The translations under genes were made by a program, and so were the position numbers. A DNA stretch of 64,000 nt from Ktedonospora formicarum (lineage in GTDB: Bacteria; Chloroflexota; Ktedonobacteria; Ktedonobacterales; Ktedonobacteraceae). The notes under the pieces were generated by a model. The model did not search any database. It was not told the origin of the DNA and saw only the letters and a list, made by a program, of their open reading frames with translations. This document shows positions 8,612-17,080 of this stretch, in pieces (positions within the stretch are counted from its first letter, which is position 1; each line of letters opens with the position of its first letter). Location of the stretch: positions 3,749,721 to 3,813,720 of the forward strand of contig NZ_BNJF01000001.1 of NCBI RefSeq assembly GCF_016587355.1, in the 5' to 3' direction.

Positions 8612-9874
8612 ATGCCAGTCCCACATTTGCTTTATAGCACTCCCGAGGGGGAGATCCGTGAAGAGCCACGGCTACAGGCGCTTGCCTTTGATGGTCAACC
8701 ATTGGAAATATCTGATTTAATCCCCTTGCCCGATGGCGTGACGCTTTCCATGATGCCAGATCGGCGCGCCGTTGGTCGTAAAAAGAATGGCGAGCGGCAG
8801 GTCTTAGCAGAAACAAAAGGTTGGGCGGTAGCTGCACTTTTACCCATTGGCTATACCCGCACACATCTGCCTGCGTATGATAAGGTCGAGGGAACTGAAC
8901 CGCTACCTTTCTTTGGCTATAGCGCGGTCGCGGCTATCAATGGCGATCTCTATGTGGCTGCTGTCAAGACCGATGATCCGCATAAATGGCATCCTCGCTC
9001 GTTTCCTCGCCAGAAGCTTGAGCGTCTTGTCCAGGCCAAGACCAGGGCCTTCCCCGAGAATCGGGTGATTCGCCAGCACGCGCATTGTGCTCTGGATTAT
9101 TCCTGCCCTACCGCCAGCAACCTTTTCTTTGAGCGCTGGGAGATGGCTATCGCAGTCTCACCCGGTTGCAATTCGCGCTGTATTGGCTGTATCTCCAAGC
9201 AGGAAGAAGAGAATCTGATATCGCCTCAGGATCGCCTGGATTTCATCCCAACGGTTGAAGAGATTGTCGAAGTTGCAATACCGCACCTGGAGAGCGCGGA
9301 CGAAGCTATTGTCAGTTTCGGTCAGGGCTGTGAGGGTGATCCGCTTATGCAATGGAAGCGTATTGAGCGTGCTATTACAGCTATGCGTGAGCGGACAGAC
9401 AAGGGGATTATTAATATTAATACCAATGCCAGCAATCCCCGCTGGCTGCAACGGCTCTTTGATGCCGGCCTGGATACCATTCGTGTGAGCACCATTTCAG
9501 GCCATCCTGAGACCTATACCGCCTACTATCGCCCTGTTGGATATCGCTTTGAAGATGTCAAGGAATCGCTGAAGCGTGCGGGTGAGGAGGGGCTATATAG
9601 CTCCATCAATCTGCTCTGTTTGCCTGGAATGATTGACCGGGAGCGCGAGGTAGAGGCGCTCCTGGCATTTGTGCGTGAGACGGGGCTACGCCTGATCCAG
9701 TTGCGCAACTTAAATATTGATCCCGAAGTGCTCTTGCCCAAAATGCCGGATCTGGCTTCAATGGGTAAGGCCCTGGGTATGCGCGAATTCATCGATACGC
9801 TACATCGTGAGGTGCCAGAGGTCGCCATTGGCAATTTCACGCGGCCCATCAAGCGTGGCATGGTCGCTCGTTAA
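8612..9874 (+). CDS. Radical SAM domain protein
   Basis: 420 residues. The cluster-binding motif SPGCNSRCIGCIS (C-x3-C-x2-C, about residues 185-192) marks a radical SAM enzyme, which binds a 4Fe-4S cluster and cleaves S-adenosylmethionine to start radical chemistry. It is followed by SFGQGCEGDPL, matching the GGEP-type SAM-contact region, then ININTNASNP and IRVSTISG strands of the TIM barrel. The first 170 residues form an extra N-terminal region without recognised motifs. Some Ktedonobacteria and Bacilli carry similar proteins of unknown substrate. ATG start. A strong palindrome follows the stop by about ten bases. Confidence 0.85.
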   Translation: MPVPHLLYSTPEGEIREEPRLQALAFDGQPLEISDLIPLPDGVTLSMMPDRRAVGRKKNGERQVLAETKGWAVAALLPIGYTRTHLPAYDKVEGTEPLPFFGYSAVAAINGDLYVAAVKTDDPHKWHPRSFPRQKLERLVQAKTRAFPENRVIRQHAHCALDYSCPTASNLFFERWEMAIAVSPGCNSRCIGCISKQEEENLISPQDRLDFIPTVEEIVEVAIPHLESADEAIVSFGQGCEGDPLMQWKRIERAITAMRERTDKGIININTNASNPRWLQRLFDAGLDTIRVSTISGHPETYTAYYRPVGYRFEDVKESLKRAGEEGLYSSINLLCLPGMIDREREVEALLAFVRETGLRLIQLRNLNIDPEVLLPKMPDLASMGKALGMREFIDTLHREVPEVAIGNFTRPIKRGMVAR

Positions 9875-9884
9875 AACCTGTGTT

Positions 9885-9942
9885 TCATAAAACGAGGGAG
9901 GATCGAGCTCAAACTTGAGCTCGATCCTCCCTCGTTTTATGA
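9885..9942 (+). terminator. Long perfect inverted repeat, probable terminator
   Basis: 28-base perfect arms (beginning TCATAAAACGAGGGAGG) separated by two bases. Located directly after the radical SAM gene. The arms end in TTTTATGA rather than a long U-tract. Confidence 0.75.
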
Positions 9943-10152
9943 GTTCGCGTGAGTGGTCAGGTCCATATACGAATGCCATTTTCATCAGATGATGTCACTT
10001 ATATAAGGATTGCCTGTATGTAGTGTAGTACTTTTGTAAACTATGAAGTAGTTCATTTTTTGCGTCTACTAGATTGCGATACAATACACTCTAAGATCGA
10101 CAAATGTCAATGGTTATTATATTTTACCTTTTCAGTGCTGAGGTGATTAACG

Positions 10153-11502
10153 GTGTCATACGTACCAACAAATATCTGCCCTATTTGCCAGAATAACAAC
10201 CCTCCTGGGCAGCAAGTCTGTTCGCGCTGTGGCGCTGCGCTCACGGGGAGCAGCGGCGTCCCCCCGACGGTACAGGCTTATGGGGGCTCATCTCCCCAAT
10301 ATGGAACTCCACCCCCTTATGCCGGCGGCTCATCTCCTGAATATAATGCGGTGCCTCCAACTATGCAGGCTCCTACACCAAGTGATGTGCCCTATACTCC
10401 ACCGCCGGCTACGTCCGATCCCTACAATAGCGGCGTTGGCTATAATCCGTATAGTGGCCCAGGCGCGCCTCTGCCACCTACCAATTATGGGGCGAATCCC
10501 TATGGGGCGAGTATGCCAGGGTATGCTCCAACCCCAGGGAGCTATGGCTATGCGCCGCCCAAGAAGAAGACCTCTCCCTGGCTTGTCGTTGGTCTCGTGA
10601 TCCTGGTTGTGGTCTTGCTGCTTTGTGGCGGGGGATTCTGGGGCTTCTCCAAGCTGCTCGGCGTTGGCTCAAGTGATGGTCAGGCCAACCTAAATCCAAA
10701 GGGCATTAATTTTAAATATAGCGGCGTCAATATGACTGTGACCTCGCTTGCTCAGGCGAAGACCTTTGATGATGACTCTTATATCTATGAGAGTTCAACC
10801 GGCTCGACCCGCTACGTGCGTGTGAACCTGCATGAGGCATATCCTGAGTCGAACGGTCGGCGAGTTTATTACTTTGTTAGCTATACCAGCGGCTTTAAGT
10901 TGATGACCGCTGACAATAAGAGCATAAAGCCTCTCCAGGAGAAGTACTATACGAGTGGTTCAGCGGGACAGTCCCGTGAGAACTGGCTAGACTTCAAAGT
11001 AGATAAGGCTGTAGAGGACCTTAGTCAGCTAGTGCTCAAAGTTGGCAATGAGGGCACTGGTGAGATGGTAATGTCAATCCCGCTCAAAGATAATCCCGAT
11101 TTGAGCAAGTATAACGATAAAGCTATCACTCCCAACAAGGCCTTCTCCTATGCTGGGATGAGCTGGACTCTGAAGAACGCTTCCCAGAGTTATTCGTTTG
11201 CTGGAAAGCAGGCGCAGGATGGACAGGTGTTTGTTACCATTTCGCTTGTCGCGAATAATCCCACAGAGAACTCATACTACATGAGCGACTTCGTGCTCCT
11301 GATTGGGCCGGATAACAGTAAGGTTGATCCTGACCTCTATTCCGATCTGAGCCAGTTCTATGTGATTGAGCCTCATGATACCAATGTCGAAGGGTTCGCG
11401 ATGTACCAGATCAAGGCCTCTCCAACTGGGCAGTATGGACTCTACTTCCTGCCCGGTCGGAATAATGCCTGGCCCGCGCAAACTCTTACGCTTCAGTTCT
11501 AG
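10153..11502 (+). CDS. Zinc-ribbon, Pro/Tyr-rich, single-pass membrane protein
   Basis: 449 residues in four parts. A zinc ribbon (CPICQN...CSRCGA, residues 9-27) comes first, followed by a long linker rich in Pro, Gly, Tyr and Ser (about 30-135). One membrane segment (PWLVVGLVILVVVLLL, about 141-160) follows a KKK stretch. The extracytoplasmic part (165-449) holds two similar beta-rich units starting INFKYSGVNMTVTSL and KAFSYAGMSWTLKNA, suggestive of a duplicated DUF4352-like fold. The layout suggests a cytoplasmic zinc ribbon and an exposed sensor or binding domain. GTG start supported by GAGGTGA. The function is not known. Confidence 0.8.
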   Translation: MSYVPTNICPICQNNNPPGQQVCSRCGAALTGSSGVPPTVQAYGGSSPQYGTPPPYAGGSSPEYNAVPPTMQAPTPSDVPYTPPPATSDPYNSGVGYNPYSGPGAPLPPTNYGANPYGASMPGYAPTPGSYGYAPPKKKTSPWLVVGLVILVVVLLLCGGGFWGFSKLLGVGSSDGQANLNPKGINFKYSGVNMTVTSLAQAKTFDDDSYIYESSTGSTRYVRVNLHEAYPESNGRRVYYFVSYTSGFKLMTADNKSIKPLQEKYYTSGSAGQSRENWLDFKVDKAVEDLSQLVLKVGNEGTGEMVMSIPLKDNPDLSKYNDKAITPNKAFSYAGMSWTLKNASQSYSFAGKQAQDGQVFVTISLVANNPTENSYYMSDFVLLIGPDNSKVDPDLYSDLSQFYVIEPHDTNVEGFAMYQIKASPTGQYGLYFLPGRNNAWPAQTLTLQF

Positions 11503-12688
11503 CAGGCCACTTGCCATGAAGGCGTAACATGCGGCGCGCGGCTGCTGCCACAGGGTCAACTCCCAGCTGTGTCAGGCAGTCGCGCGTCGCGCATCCTTCG
11601 GGCGTTCCTAATTGATGACCTCGGTAGAAGCAGGGCATGCAGGGAAGGTCAAGATGGACGATGGCGACCTGCTCTTTATTTGCGCCGGGGTAAGGCCCCC
11701 AGGCGTTGTAGTTGGTCAGACCAAAGATGGCGATGACTGGGGTGCCGGTGGCGGTGGCGAGATGGGCCAGACCAGCATCATTGCCAATGAAGAGATCGGC
11801 CTGCTCCAGTACGGCGGTCGCGACCTTAATATTTCCTTTGCCTGCCAGGCTACGCACTGGTACTCCTGAGCGTAATTGCCCCATGATGCTCTGATGTAAT
11901 TCTACTTCTTCCGGCCCTCCTACCAGCAAGAGTTGTCCTCCTCCCTCACTATAGAGCGTGTCGGCCAGTTGGGCGAAACGCTCAGGGGCCCAGCGGCGCG
12001 CGGTACTATAGCCACCGCTACCTGGATGGATGGCAATTATGGGGTGAGGGACCTCCTGTGGAGACGCGCCTTCATATACCAGGGTGTGCGCGGCTGCTCG
12101 TTCCTCCTCACTGAGCGGCATCTCCAGATGGGGAGAGGCGCTTAACTGCGCGCCTACGGCTGCGGCGACAGCCATGTTATATTCAGCCTCATGCATTGCG
12201 CCAAAACCCTCGTCCTTGACGCGTACATTGAGAAACCAGCCATGCCCATTATCGAGGCCGACGCGCCACTTTGCTCCGGTAGCGCGCATCAAGGCCTGAT
12301 GCTTCATGCGACCAAAGCGGAGTGTCAGATGGTGGAAGAGCAGGACCGCGTCATAGTGACCCTCGCGTAGCGGTTTGAAGATCTCTCCCAGGCGCTTGAG
12401 GTTGCCTGGATGCTTGATAATTTGCTGTGGATAGTCGAAGAGATATTTGTCTAGTACAATGATATTATCAATGACGTCCCAGCCCTTTAGTAATCCGGCG
12501 GAGTCAGGGGTGACTAGCAGATCGATACGCGCCTGGGGATAGCTGGTGCGCAAGGCGCGTAGGGCAGGGGTTGCAAGCAGTAGATCACCCAGCCCTGCAA
12601 GCTTCACGATTAGGATGCGCGCGTTATCGGGCAGGGTGATGGATGTGTCTATCGCCCTGGTAATTTGGGATTGCATTGTATCGCTCAT
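11486..12688 (-). CDS. Glycosyltransferase family 9 (heptosyltransferase-like), copy 1
   Basis: About 400 residues of GT-B fold. Family motifs are ARILIVKLAGLGDLLLATPALRAL near the N-terminus, IIAIHPGSGG at the start of the donor-binding half, RRWAPERFAQLADTL, and FIGNDAGLAHLATATGTPVIAIFGLTN, the nucleotide-sugar pocket. GT9 enzymes transfer heptose or other sugars from nucleotide donors; in a monoderm-like lineage the acceptor is probably a surface glycan rather than LPS. The ATG at 12688 follows AGGTGG and overlaps the GNAT stop by four bases. Its 3' end overlaps the convergent membrane-protein gene by about 17 bases. Confidence 0.88.
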   Translation of the reverse strand: MSDTMQSQITRAIDTSITLPDNARILIVKLAGLGDLLLATPALRALRTSYPQARIDLLVTPDSAGLLKGWDVIDNIIVLDKYLFDYPQQIIKHPGNLKRLGEIFKPLREGHYDAVLLFHHLTLRFGRMKHQALMRATGAKWRVGLDNGHGWFLNVRVKDEGFGAMHEAEYNMAVAAAVGAQLSASPHLEMPLSEEERAAAHTLVYEGASPQEVPHPIIAIHPGSGGYSTARRWAPERFAQLADTLYSEGGGQLLLVGGPEEVELHQSIMGQLRSGVPVRSLAGKGNIKVATAVLEQADLFIGNDAGLAHLATATGTPVIAIFGLTNYNAWGPYPGANKEQVAIVHLDLPCMPCFYRGHQLGTPEGCATRDCLTQLGVDPVAAAARRMLRLHGKWPARTEA

Positions 12689-13512
12689 ACTGACCACCTG
12701 TAATAGTATGTCTGTCCAAGTGTACGGAAGCCAATGCGCTGATAGAGACGCTCACTCTGCTCTGTGGGCGAGAGGCTGGAGACGCGATAGCCAAGCTCCT
12801 CCGCTTTGTCAAGAATGTGTAGCATCATACTGGCGGCGATCCCCTGGTTGCGTGCCTGGGGCAATGTGGCGACGCCAAAGATGCCCACGACCCCCGCGTA
12901 GAGTTGGAGTGAGGTGCTGGCGACAGCCTGACCCTGTTGATAGCCAAGGAAGTGCCGCCAGGAGTAACTGGGGCCGAAGCCAGAGCGGCGATACATCTCA
13001 TAATACCGTTTGATGCTGCTCGTTGGTGTGTCGAAGCCGATGCGTTCAATCTCACACAGCAGTTTGAGTTCCAGGTTGCTCTGGACTTCCCGTATCTCTA
13101 GATCGGGGCAGGTTCGCAGGTCTGATACACGCTCAGGGAGCGAGAGAGCCATAATTGTATCGGCGTGGACGCGCTCGAAACCGTGAACCTCCAGGTGCTG
13201 CCCAAGGTTTTTAGGTTGTGAGGCGAGGTCAATGGTCCAGCTAAAACTCGTGGCATGACGCTTCTTATAGTACGCTATCATGGTTTTGATGTGACGCACG
13301 ATAGAGCCACTGTCATCGCTGGCGAAGCGAGAGCGCAGGACACCGTTGAACGTTGGTGAGACCGCGAACCAGAGCAATTCCTCATTTTCGTGTAGCTCGG
13401 CGCTGGGGAGTACACGTCCGAAGCAGGCCATCTCTTCCGCGAAGTTGTCTGAGACCGCCTCAATCAGGTGAGCATCAGAGAGAGATAGTAACGGAGTGTA
13501 TGTTTGGCTCAT
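12685..13512 (-). CDS. GNAT-family N-acetyltransferase
   Basis: 275 residues. The C-terminal half carries the acetyl-CoA-binding motif A of the GNAT fold (ATLPQARNQGIAASMM, i.e. Q-x-x-G-x-A) and the later SERLYQRIGFRTLG typical of the domain end. The N-terminal half looks like a degenerate second GNAT unit. It sits between two glycosyltransferase genes, overlapping the upstream one by ATGA and the downstream one by four bases, so the three are translationally coupled. Acetylation of an amino sugar in the same glycan would fit the context, but this is inference. Confidence 0.85.
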   Translation of the reverse strand: MSQTYTPLLSLSDAHLIEAVSDNFAEEMACFGRVLPSAELHENEELLWFAVSPTFNGVLRSRFASDDSGSIVRHIKTMIAYYKKRHATSFSWTIDLASQPKNLGQHLEVHGFERVHADTIMALSLPERVSDLRTCPDLEIREVQSNLELKLLCEIERIGFDTPTSSIKRYYEMYRRSGFGPSYSWRHFLGYQQGQAVASTSLQLYAGVVGIFGVATLPQARNQGIAASMMLHILDKAEELGYRVSSLSPTEQSERLYQRIGFRTLGQTYYYRWSV

Positions 13513-14870
13513 TCAACAATCTCCTTCTCGTAGCGTGAGGATTGTCTGAGCTTCTCCTGGACGGTGGTATGAACTTGTTCAGGTGAGATATTCTTCATGC
13601 ATTGTGTGGTATGAAAGCGACAGTTCGCGGGCCCTTTGGCGAAGTAGCAGGGGCTACACCAGATGTCACTGCGCAAGATTGTTGCCTCTGGACTGACAGG
13701 GCCACTCATCCCTGGATCAGTTGGTCCGTGAATGGCGATGAGGCGCGCGCCCACCGCAGCCGCAATATGCATGGGACCACTATCGCCCGATATGACCACG
13801 TCCGCGCGTTGAAGAAGGGCCGCGAGCTGTGGCAGGCTGGTCTTACCCGCGAGATTATAAACCTGTGCTTGTGTGCGACGTATTACGGCTTCGATCAAGG
13901 GCTGGTCGTTTGGAGCACCGGTGAGTACGACATTCATGCCATCATCATTGACCAGGCGTTCGATCAGGCGTGCCCAATAAGGGACGGGCCAGCGCTTTGC
14001 GTAGCCGTTGTGTGAGCTCACCTGACAGGCAACCAGAGGTTTGACCGTATCAATACCTTCCGCTTGAAGAAGTTGTTCGACGGACTGTGTCGTTTCAGGT
14101 TGTACCTGAAGCGTTGGTACACGCGACGCGTCATCCGGGGTCGCTCCGCAAGCGCGAAGGAGCTCCATGCAGTAGTCTACTTCATGTTTGCGTTCACCTT
14201 CAGCCCAATGCTGTCCGGGGACGCTATCAGTCATGAAGCCAAAATAGCCTTCTTTGCTAAAGCCAACGCGTCGAGGCGCGCCACTGAGGGCCGCGAGGAT
14301 ACTGGCCCAGGGACCGGAGGCGCTGACTGCCAGATCATAGCGCCGCTCGTGCATCTGAGTTCGTAGCGCTTGTGCCGCACGCCAGTTAGGGCGTTGTAGC
14401 AAGGCTTTGGGGCGTCGCCAGATGTTGGGATCATAGGTCAAGAGGTGGGCAATATCGCTATCCCCGCGCACGATTTGCGCGCTAGAGGGGATGGCAAGCA
14501 GATCTATCTCTGCCTCTGGGTAGGTGCGGCGAAGCTGGCGGACCACAGTCATTGACATCACAAGGTCGCCAATCAAATCGACGCGAATGACCAGGATGCG
14601 GCGAGGATGAAAGGTTTTTGGTGTGAGTGGAACGCGGCTTCGTCCCATCTCCTTGAGCTTGAGAAAGGCTCCGATGCCTCCTAGCGTCAGAGCGATGCCC
14701 CCCAGCAGGAGACGCTTACTAGTATGTACGATTGCGTTGCGCAGCTTGCGTTGCGTATCGGGCCGGGTTGGATAGCCATACTCATCGAGGTCGGGTGCCA
14801 CTGGCTCGGCTGCTGTCTGTACCATAAGAAAGAACTGTCCCAAATGATGAAAAACGGCATTTAAGGACAC
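13509..14870 (-). CDS. Glycosyltransferase family 9 (heptosyltransferase-like), copy 2
   Basis: 453 residues with an N-terminal extension of about 90 containing a possible membrane segment (RLLLGGIALTLGGIGAFLKL). The GT9 core follows: RRILVIRVDLIGDLVMSMTVVRQL, VACQVSSHNGYAKRWP and VISGDSGPMHIAAAVGARLIAIHGPTDP. The GPMHIAAAVG segment is the conserved donor-binding loop. Annotated from the GTG at 14870; an ATG at 14822 is an alternative and neither has a strong RBS. It leads the block made of this gene, the GNAT gene and copy 1. The membrane anchor would place the enzyme at the inner face of the cytoplasmic membrane. Confidence 0.87.
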   Translation of the reverse strand: MSLNAVFHHLGQFFLMVQTAAEPVAPDLDEYGYPTRPDTQRKLRNAIVHTSKRLLLGGIALTLGGIGAFLKLKEMGRSRVPLTPKTFHPRRILVIRVDLIGDLVMSMTVVRQLRRTYPEAEIDLLAIPSSAQIVRGDSDIAHLLTYDPNIWRRPKALLQRPNWRAAQALRTQMHERRYDLAVSASGPWASILAALSGAPRRVGFSKEGYFGFMTDSVPGQHWAEGERKHEVDYCMELLRACGATPDDASRVPTLQVQPETTQSVEQLLQAEGIDTVKPLVACQVSSHNGYAKRWPVPYWARLIERLVNDDGMNVVLTGAPNDQPLIEAVIRRTQAQVYNLAGKTSLPQLAALLQRADVVISGDSGPMHIAAAVGARLIAIHGPTDPGMSGPVSPEATILRSDIWCSPCYFAKGPANCRFHTTQCMKNISPEQVHTTVQEKLRQSSRYEKEIVE

Positions 14871-14931
14871 CGCACAGGCATCCTCTCTGCATTATAGAGA
14901 GGTCAAGCGAAAGATGCAAACTTTTGCCCGA

Positions 14932-14952
14932 AACGGGATGAGAGGTCCCGTT
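14932..14952 (-). terminator. Hairpin downstream of the IMP-cyclohydrolase-like gene
   Basis: AACGGGA (14932-14938) and TCCCGTT (14946-14952) form a seven-pair stem. It lies about 30 bases after the stop at 14983, and a second short stem (GAGAGGCCCCTC) precedes it on the minus strand. The T-tract is short, so efficiency is uncertain. Confidence 0.45.
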
Positions 14953-14982
14953 CTGTTAAAGAGGGGCCTCTCATGTGCTTGC

Positions 14983-15798
14983 TTAGCGTACCTGAGACTC
15001 AAAGCGATTATGGACGAGTAAACGGCTGGTTCCATCACTGGCAATAGATTTAACGGCGAGCGAGATGCGGTTATCCTCGTTTAACGCGTTCCAGTAGTCG
15101 TTGATGACTTCTTCAGGGCTACCTTTGAAGGGGAGCAAAAGAGGATCGCCCGAGAAACTGGGCAGCGGGTTGCCAGGGCTCATATAGGTTGTCAGGCCAT
15201 AGCCGTAGCCAGGAGCTGGTGCGGCAGGACGGTAGGTATAGCGATCTGTCAGTTCGGGGTTGGTCGCGTTGGCTTTGAGGATGTTGAGCGTGATCTCTCC
15301 CTGTGGCTGGCGCAAGTCAAGCATGCCGCTGATGCGAGGTGTGTAATGGGGAGCGTCCGGCTCGCGCTCGCGGGTTGCCAGGGCCGAGTCAAAAGTCTGC
15401 CCAGCGTGGAGCGCTTCATACAGTGTGCGTGTCTGATCGCCATTGCTGACAAGGTAGAGGCTCGGTAGGTCAAGCATCGCCTCGTAGATGATCAGGCTCG
15501 GATCAGCAACCAGGCTGGCATCTACAGGCTCAGTGCGCAGAATGCTGTCTGTGACTGTGAAGCGGCGGTTGCGGCTCTGCTCGCTCCGCCCCATAATCCA
15601 ATAGATGATGAGCCAACTATCATCGTGTGAGGCTCGACCGATGACTAGCCCGCGCCCCGGATATGGGTTGCTACGAATGTGGGTTACAAAGGTATTAGTC
15701 GCGATAGCATTAGCATCTATCATAAATTGTATATAGTCTCCTTTAGCCTGCCATGTCGCAGGGAATACTAGGATATTTGCTTTTTCAGTATAGACCAT
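14983..15798 (-). CDS. IMP cyclohydrolase-like (PurO-type fold) protein
   Basis: 271 residues. The core matches the PF07826-type IMP cyclohydrolase family: NPYPGRGLVIGRA, YWIMGRSEQSRNRRF, LYLVSNGDQT and HYTPRISGMLDL. In archaea the family member PurO closes the ring of FAICAR to IMP in the last step of purine synthesis; most bacteria use PurH instead. Whether this protein has that activity is not shown by sequence alone. The conserved part begins at the internal ATG at 15723 (MIDANAIATNTF), which has AAAGGAG 14 bases upstream; the longer form from 15798 adds 25 unconserved residues, so the true start may be 15723. It sits among glycosyltransferase genes, without an obvious functional link. 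Confidence 0.78.
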   Translation of the reverse strand: MVYTEKANILVFPATWQAKGDYIQFMIDANAIATNTFVTHIRSNPYPGRGLVIGRASHDDSWLIIYWIMGRSEQSRNRRFTVTDSILRTEPVDASLVADPSLIIYEAMLDLPSLYLVSNGDQTRTLYEALHAGQTFDSALATREREPDAPHYTPRISGMLDLRQPQGEITLNILKANATNPELTDRYTYRPAAPAPGYGYGLTTYMSPGNPLPSFSGDPLLLPFKGSPEEVINDYWNALNEDNRISLAVKSIASDGTSRLLVHNRFESQVR

Positions 15799-15856
15799 AG
15801 AGGCACAGACGTGCTAACCAGGGGCAAACTATGCTGCCCCTGGCGCGTCTTTCTGG

Positions 15857-17080
15857 CTACGCTTGCGTGGTAGAGGGTTCATCAAGCGGAGAGAGCAAGC
15901 GTGTAGCGGCGTCCAGTACGGACTGTTCAGAAACGGAGCGTACACAGGGGTGTTGTGGTAGCTCCTCCTCACGAAAATCCAGGCGTCCGCAGGGCATGAG
16001 GGGACAGCCTGGGCAGCGCTCAGTCGAGACAATAACCAGGTGGTGTGCCTCTGGTCCCCAGGGGCCAAAGATTCGCGGATCGGTTGGCCCGAAAATGCGT
16101 ACGGTTGAGACATCTTGTGTGATCGCCAAGTGTAAGGGGCCATTGTCCACGCCCATGACCAGTTGTGCATGCCCTAGCAGAGCGGCGAGTTGCCCTACAC
16201 GGCTATCACTTATCAGAAGTGGTGCTACATCCATCTCATTCGCGATTTCGTCAAGCAGTGGACGTTCTTTTGGTGTGCCAGTCAAGACAAAGCGTAGATC
16301 GGGATATTGCTTCTGGAGCGTGTTCGCGCAGGTGGCCCAGGCGGAGGCACGCCAGAGCTTGACCGCGCCTCCGGTCCCAGGATGAATAATTGCGAGAGGG
16401 GATTGTGTGTCAATCTCCGCCTCCTTAAGGCGCTCGGTGACCCACTGCTCATCCTCAAGGCTGGGATAAAAGCGTAACGGATAGCGCTCAGGTGTGAAGG
16501 GCTGTTCCAGTGCTTCACGTCCCAGTGCTTCTAATCCCGCACTGGCAAGTTCCAGATTATAGAACGTTGAATGCTTATGCTCGGGGAAGGGCAACGCATG
16601 GGTAAGGAAAGGCGTCGCGGGTGCGAGCGCGTAGCCTACGCGGCGCGGAACACCAGCCAGATACATCAGAGCCGCCCCCCACCAGAAATCAGGCCGCAGA
16701 TTGATCGCGACATCGTAATGTCCGTTGCGTAGCTCACGCGCTGCTTTCCAGAGCAGGGCATAAGGGGAGAGTGGCGACTGCGCGGCACGCTGAAAGCCAG
16801 GGAAGTTGCATAGTGTCAGATTATCCAGCGCCGGGTGATGCAGCACGATCTCCCCTGCCCAGGGGCCTGTTAGCATCTCAATGTCAGCATCGGGTATCTG
16901 CTCGCGTAGCGCATCCAGCACGGGAGTAGCCATGACCATATCGCCCAGATGATCAGGGCGTAGCAACAGGATGCGTGGCGCGTTCAACTTTTGTGTGGCA
17001 TACTTGCGTGCCGCCAGCGCGCGCGGAAAACCCAGAATACGCACCAGGAGCAGAATCAGAGTCCGAAGAGCTTGTTTCAT
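15857..17080 (-). CDS. Glycosyltransferase family 9 (heptosyltransferase-like), copy 3
   Basis: 407 residues of GT9 type: PRILLLRPDHLGDMVMATPV at the N-terminus, LAIIHPGTGGAVKLWRASAW at the domain junction, and LVMGVDNGPLHLAITQDVSTVRIFGPTDP in the donor site. Its start overlaps the stop of copy 4 by ATGA, so the two are co-translated. The C-terminal region contains CPGCPLMPCGRLDF, a cysteine pattern shared in simpler form by the other copies. Confidence 0.88.
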   Translation of the reverse strand: MKQALRTLILLLVRILGFPRALAARKYATQKLNAPRILLLRPDHLGDMVMATPVLDALREQIPDADIEMLTGPWAGEIVLHHPALDNLTLCNFPGFQRAAQSPLSPYALLWKAARELRNGHYDVAINLRPDFWWGAALMYLAGVPRRVGYALAPATPFLTHALPFPEHKHSTFYNLELASAGLEALGREALEQPFTPERYPLRFYPSLEDEQWVTERLKEAEIDTQSPLAIIHPGTGGAVKLWRASAWATCANTLQKQYPDLRFVLTGTPKERPLLDEIANEMDVAPLLISDSRVGQLAALLGHAQLVMGVDNGPLHLAITQDVSTVRIFGPTDPRIFGPWGPEAHHLVIVSTERCPGCPLMPCGRLDFREEELPQHPCVRSVSEQSVLDAATRLLSPLDEPSTTQA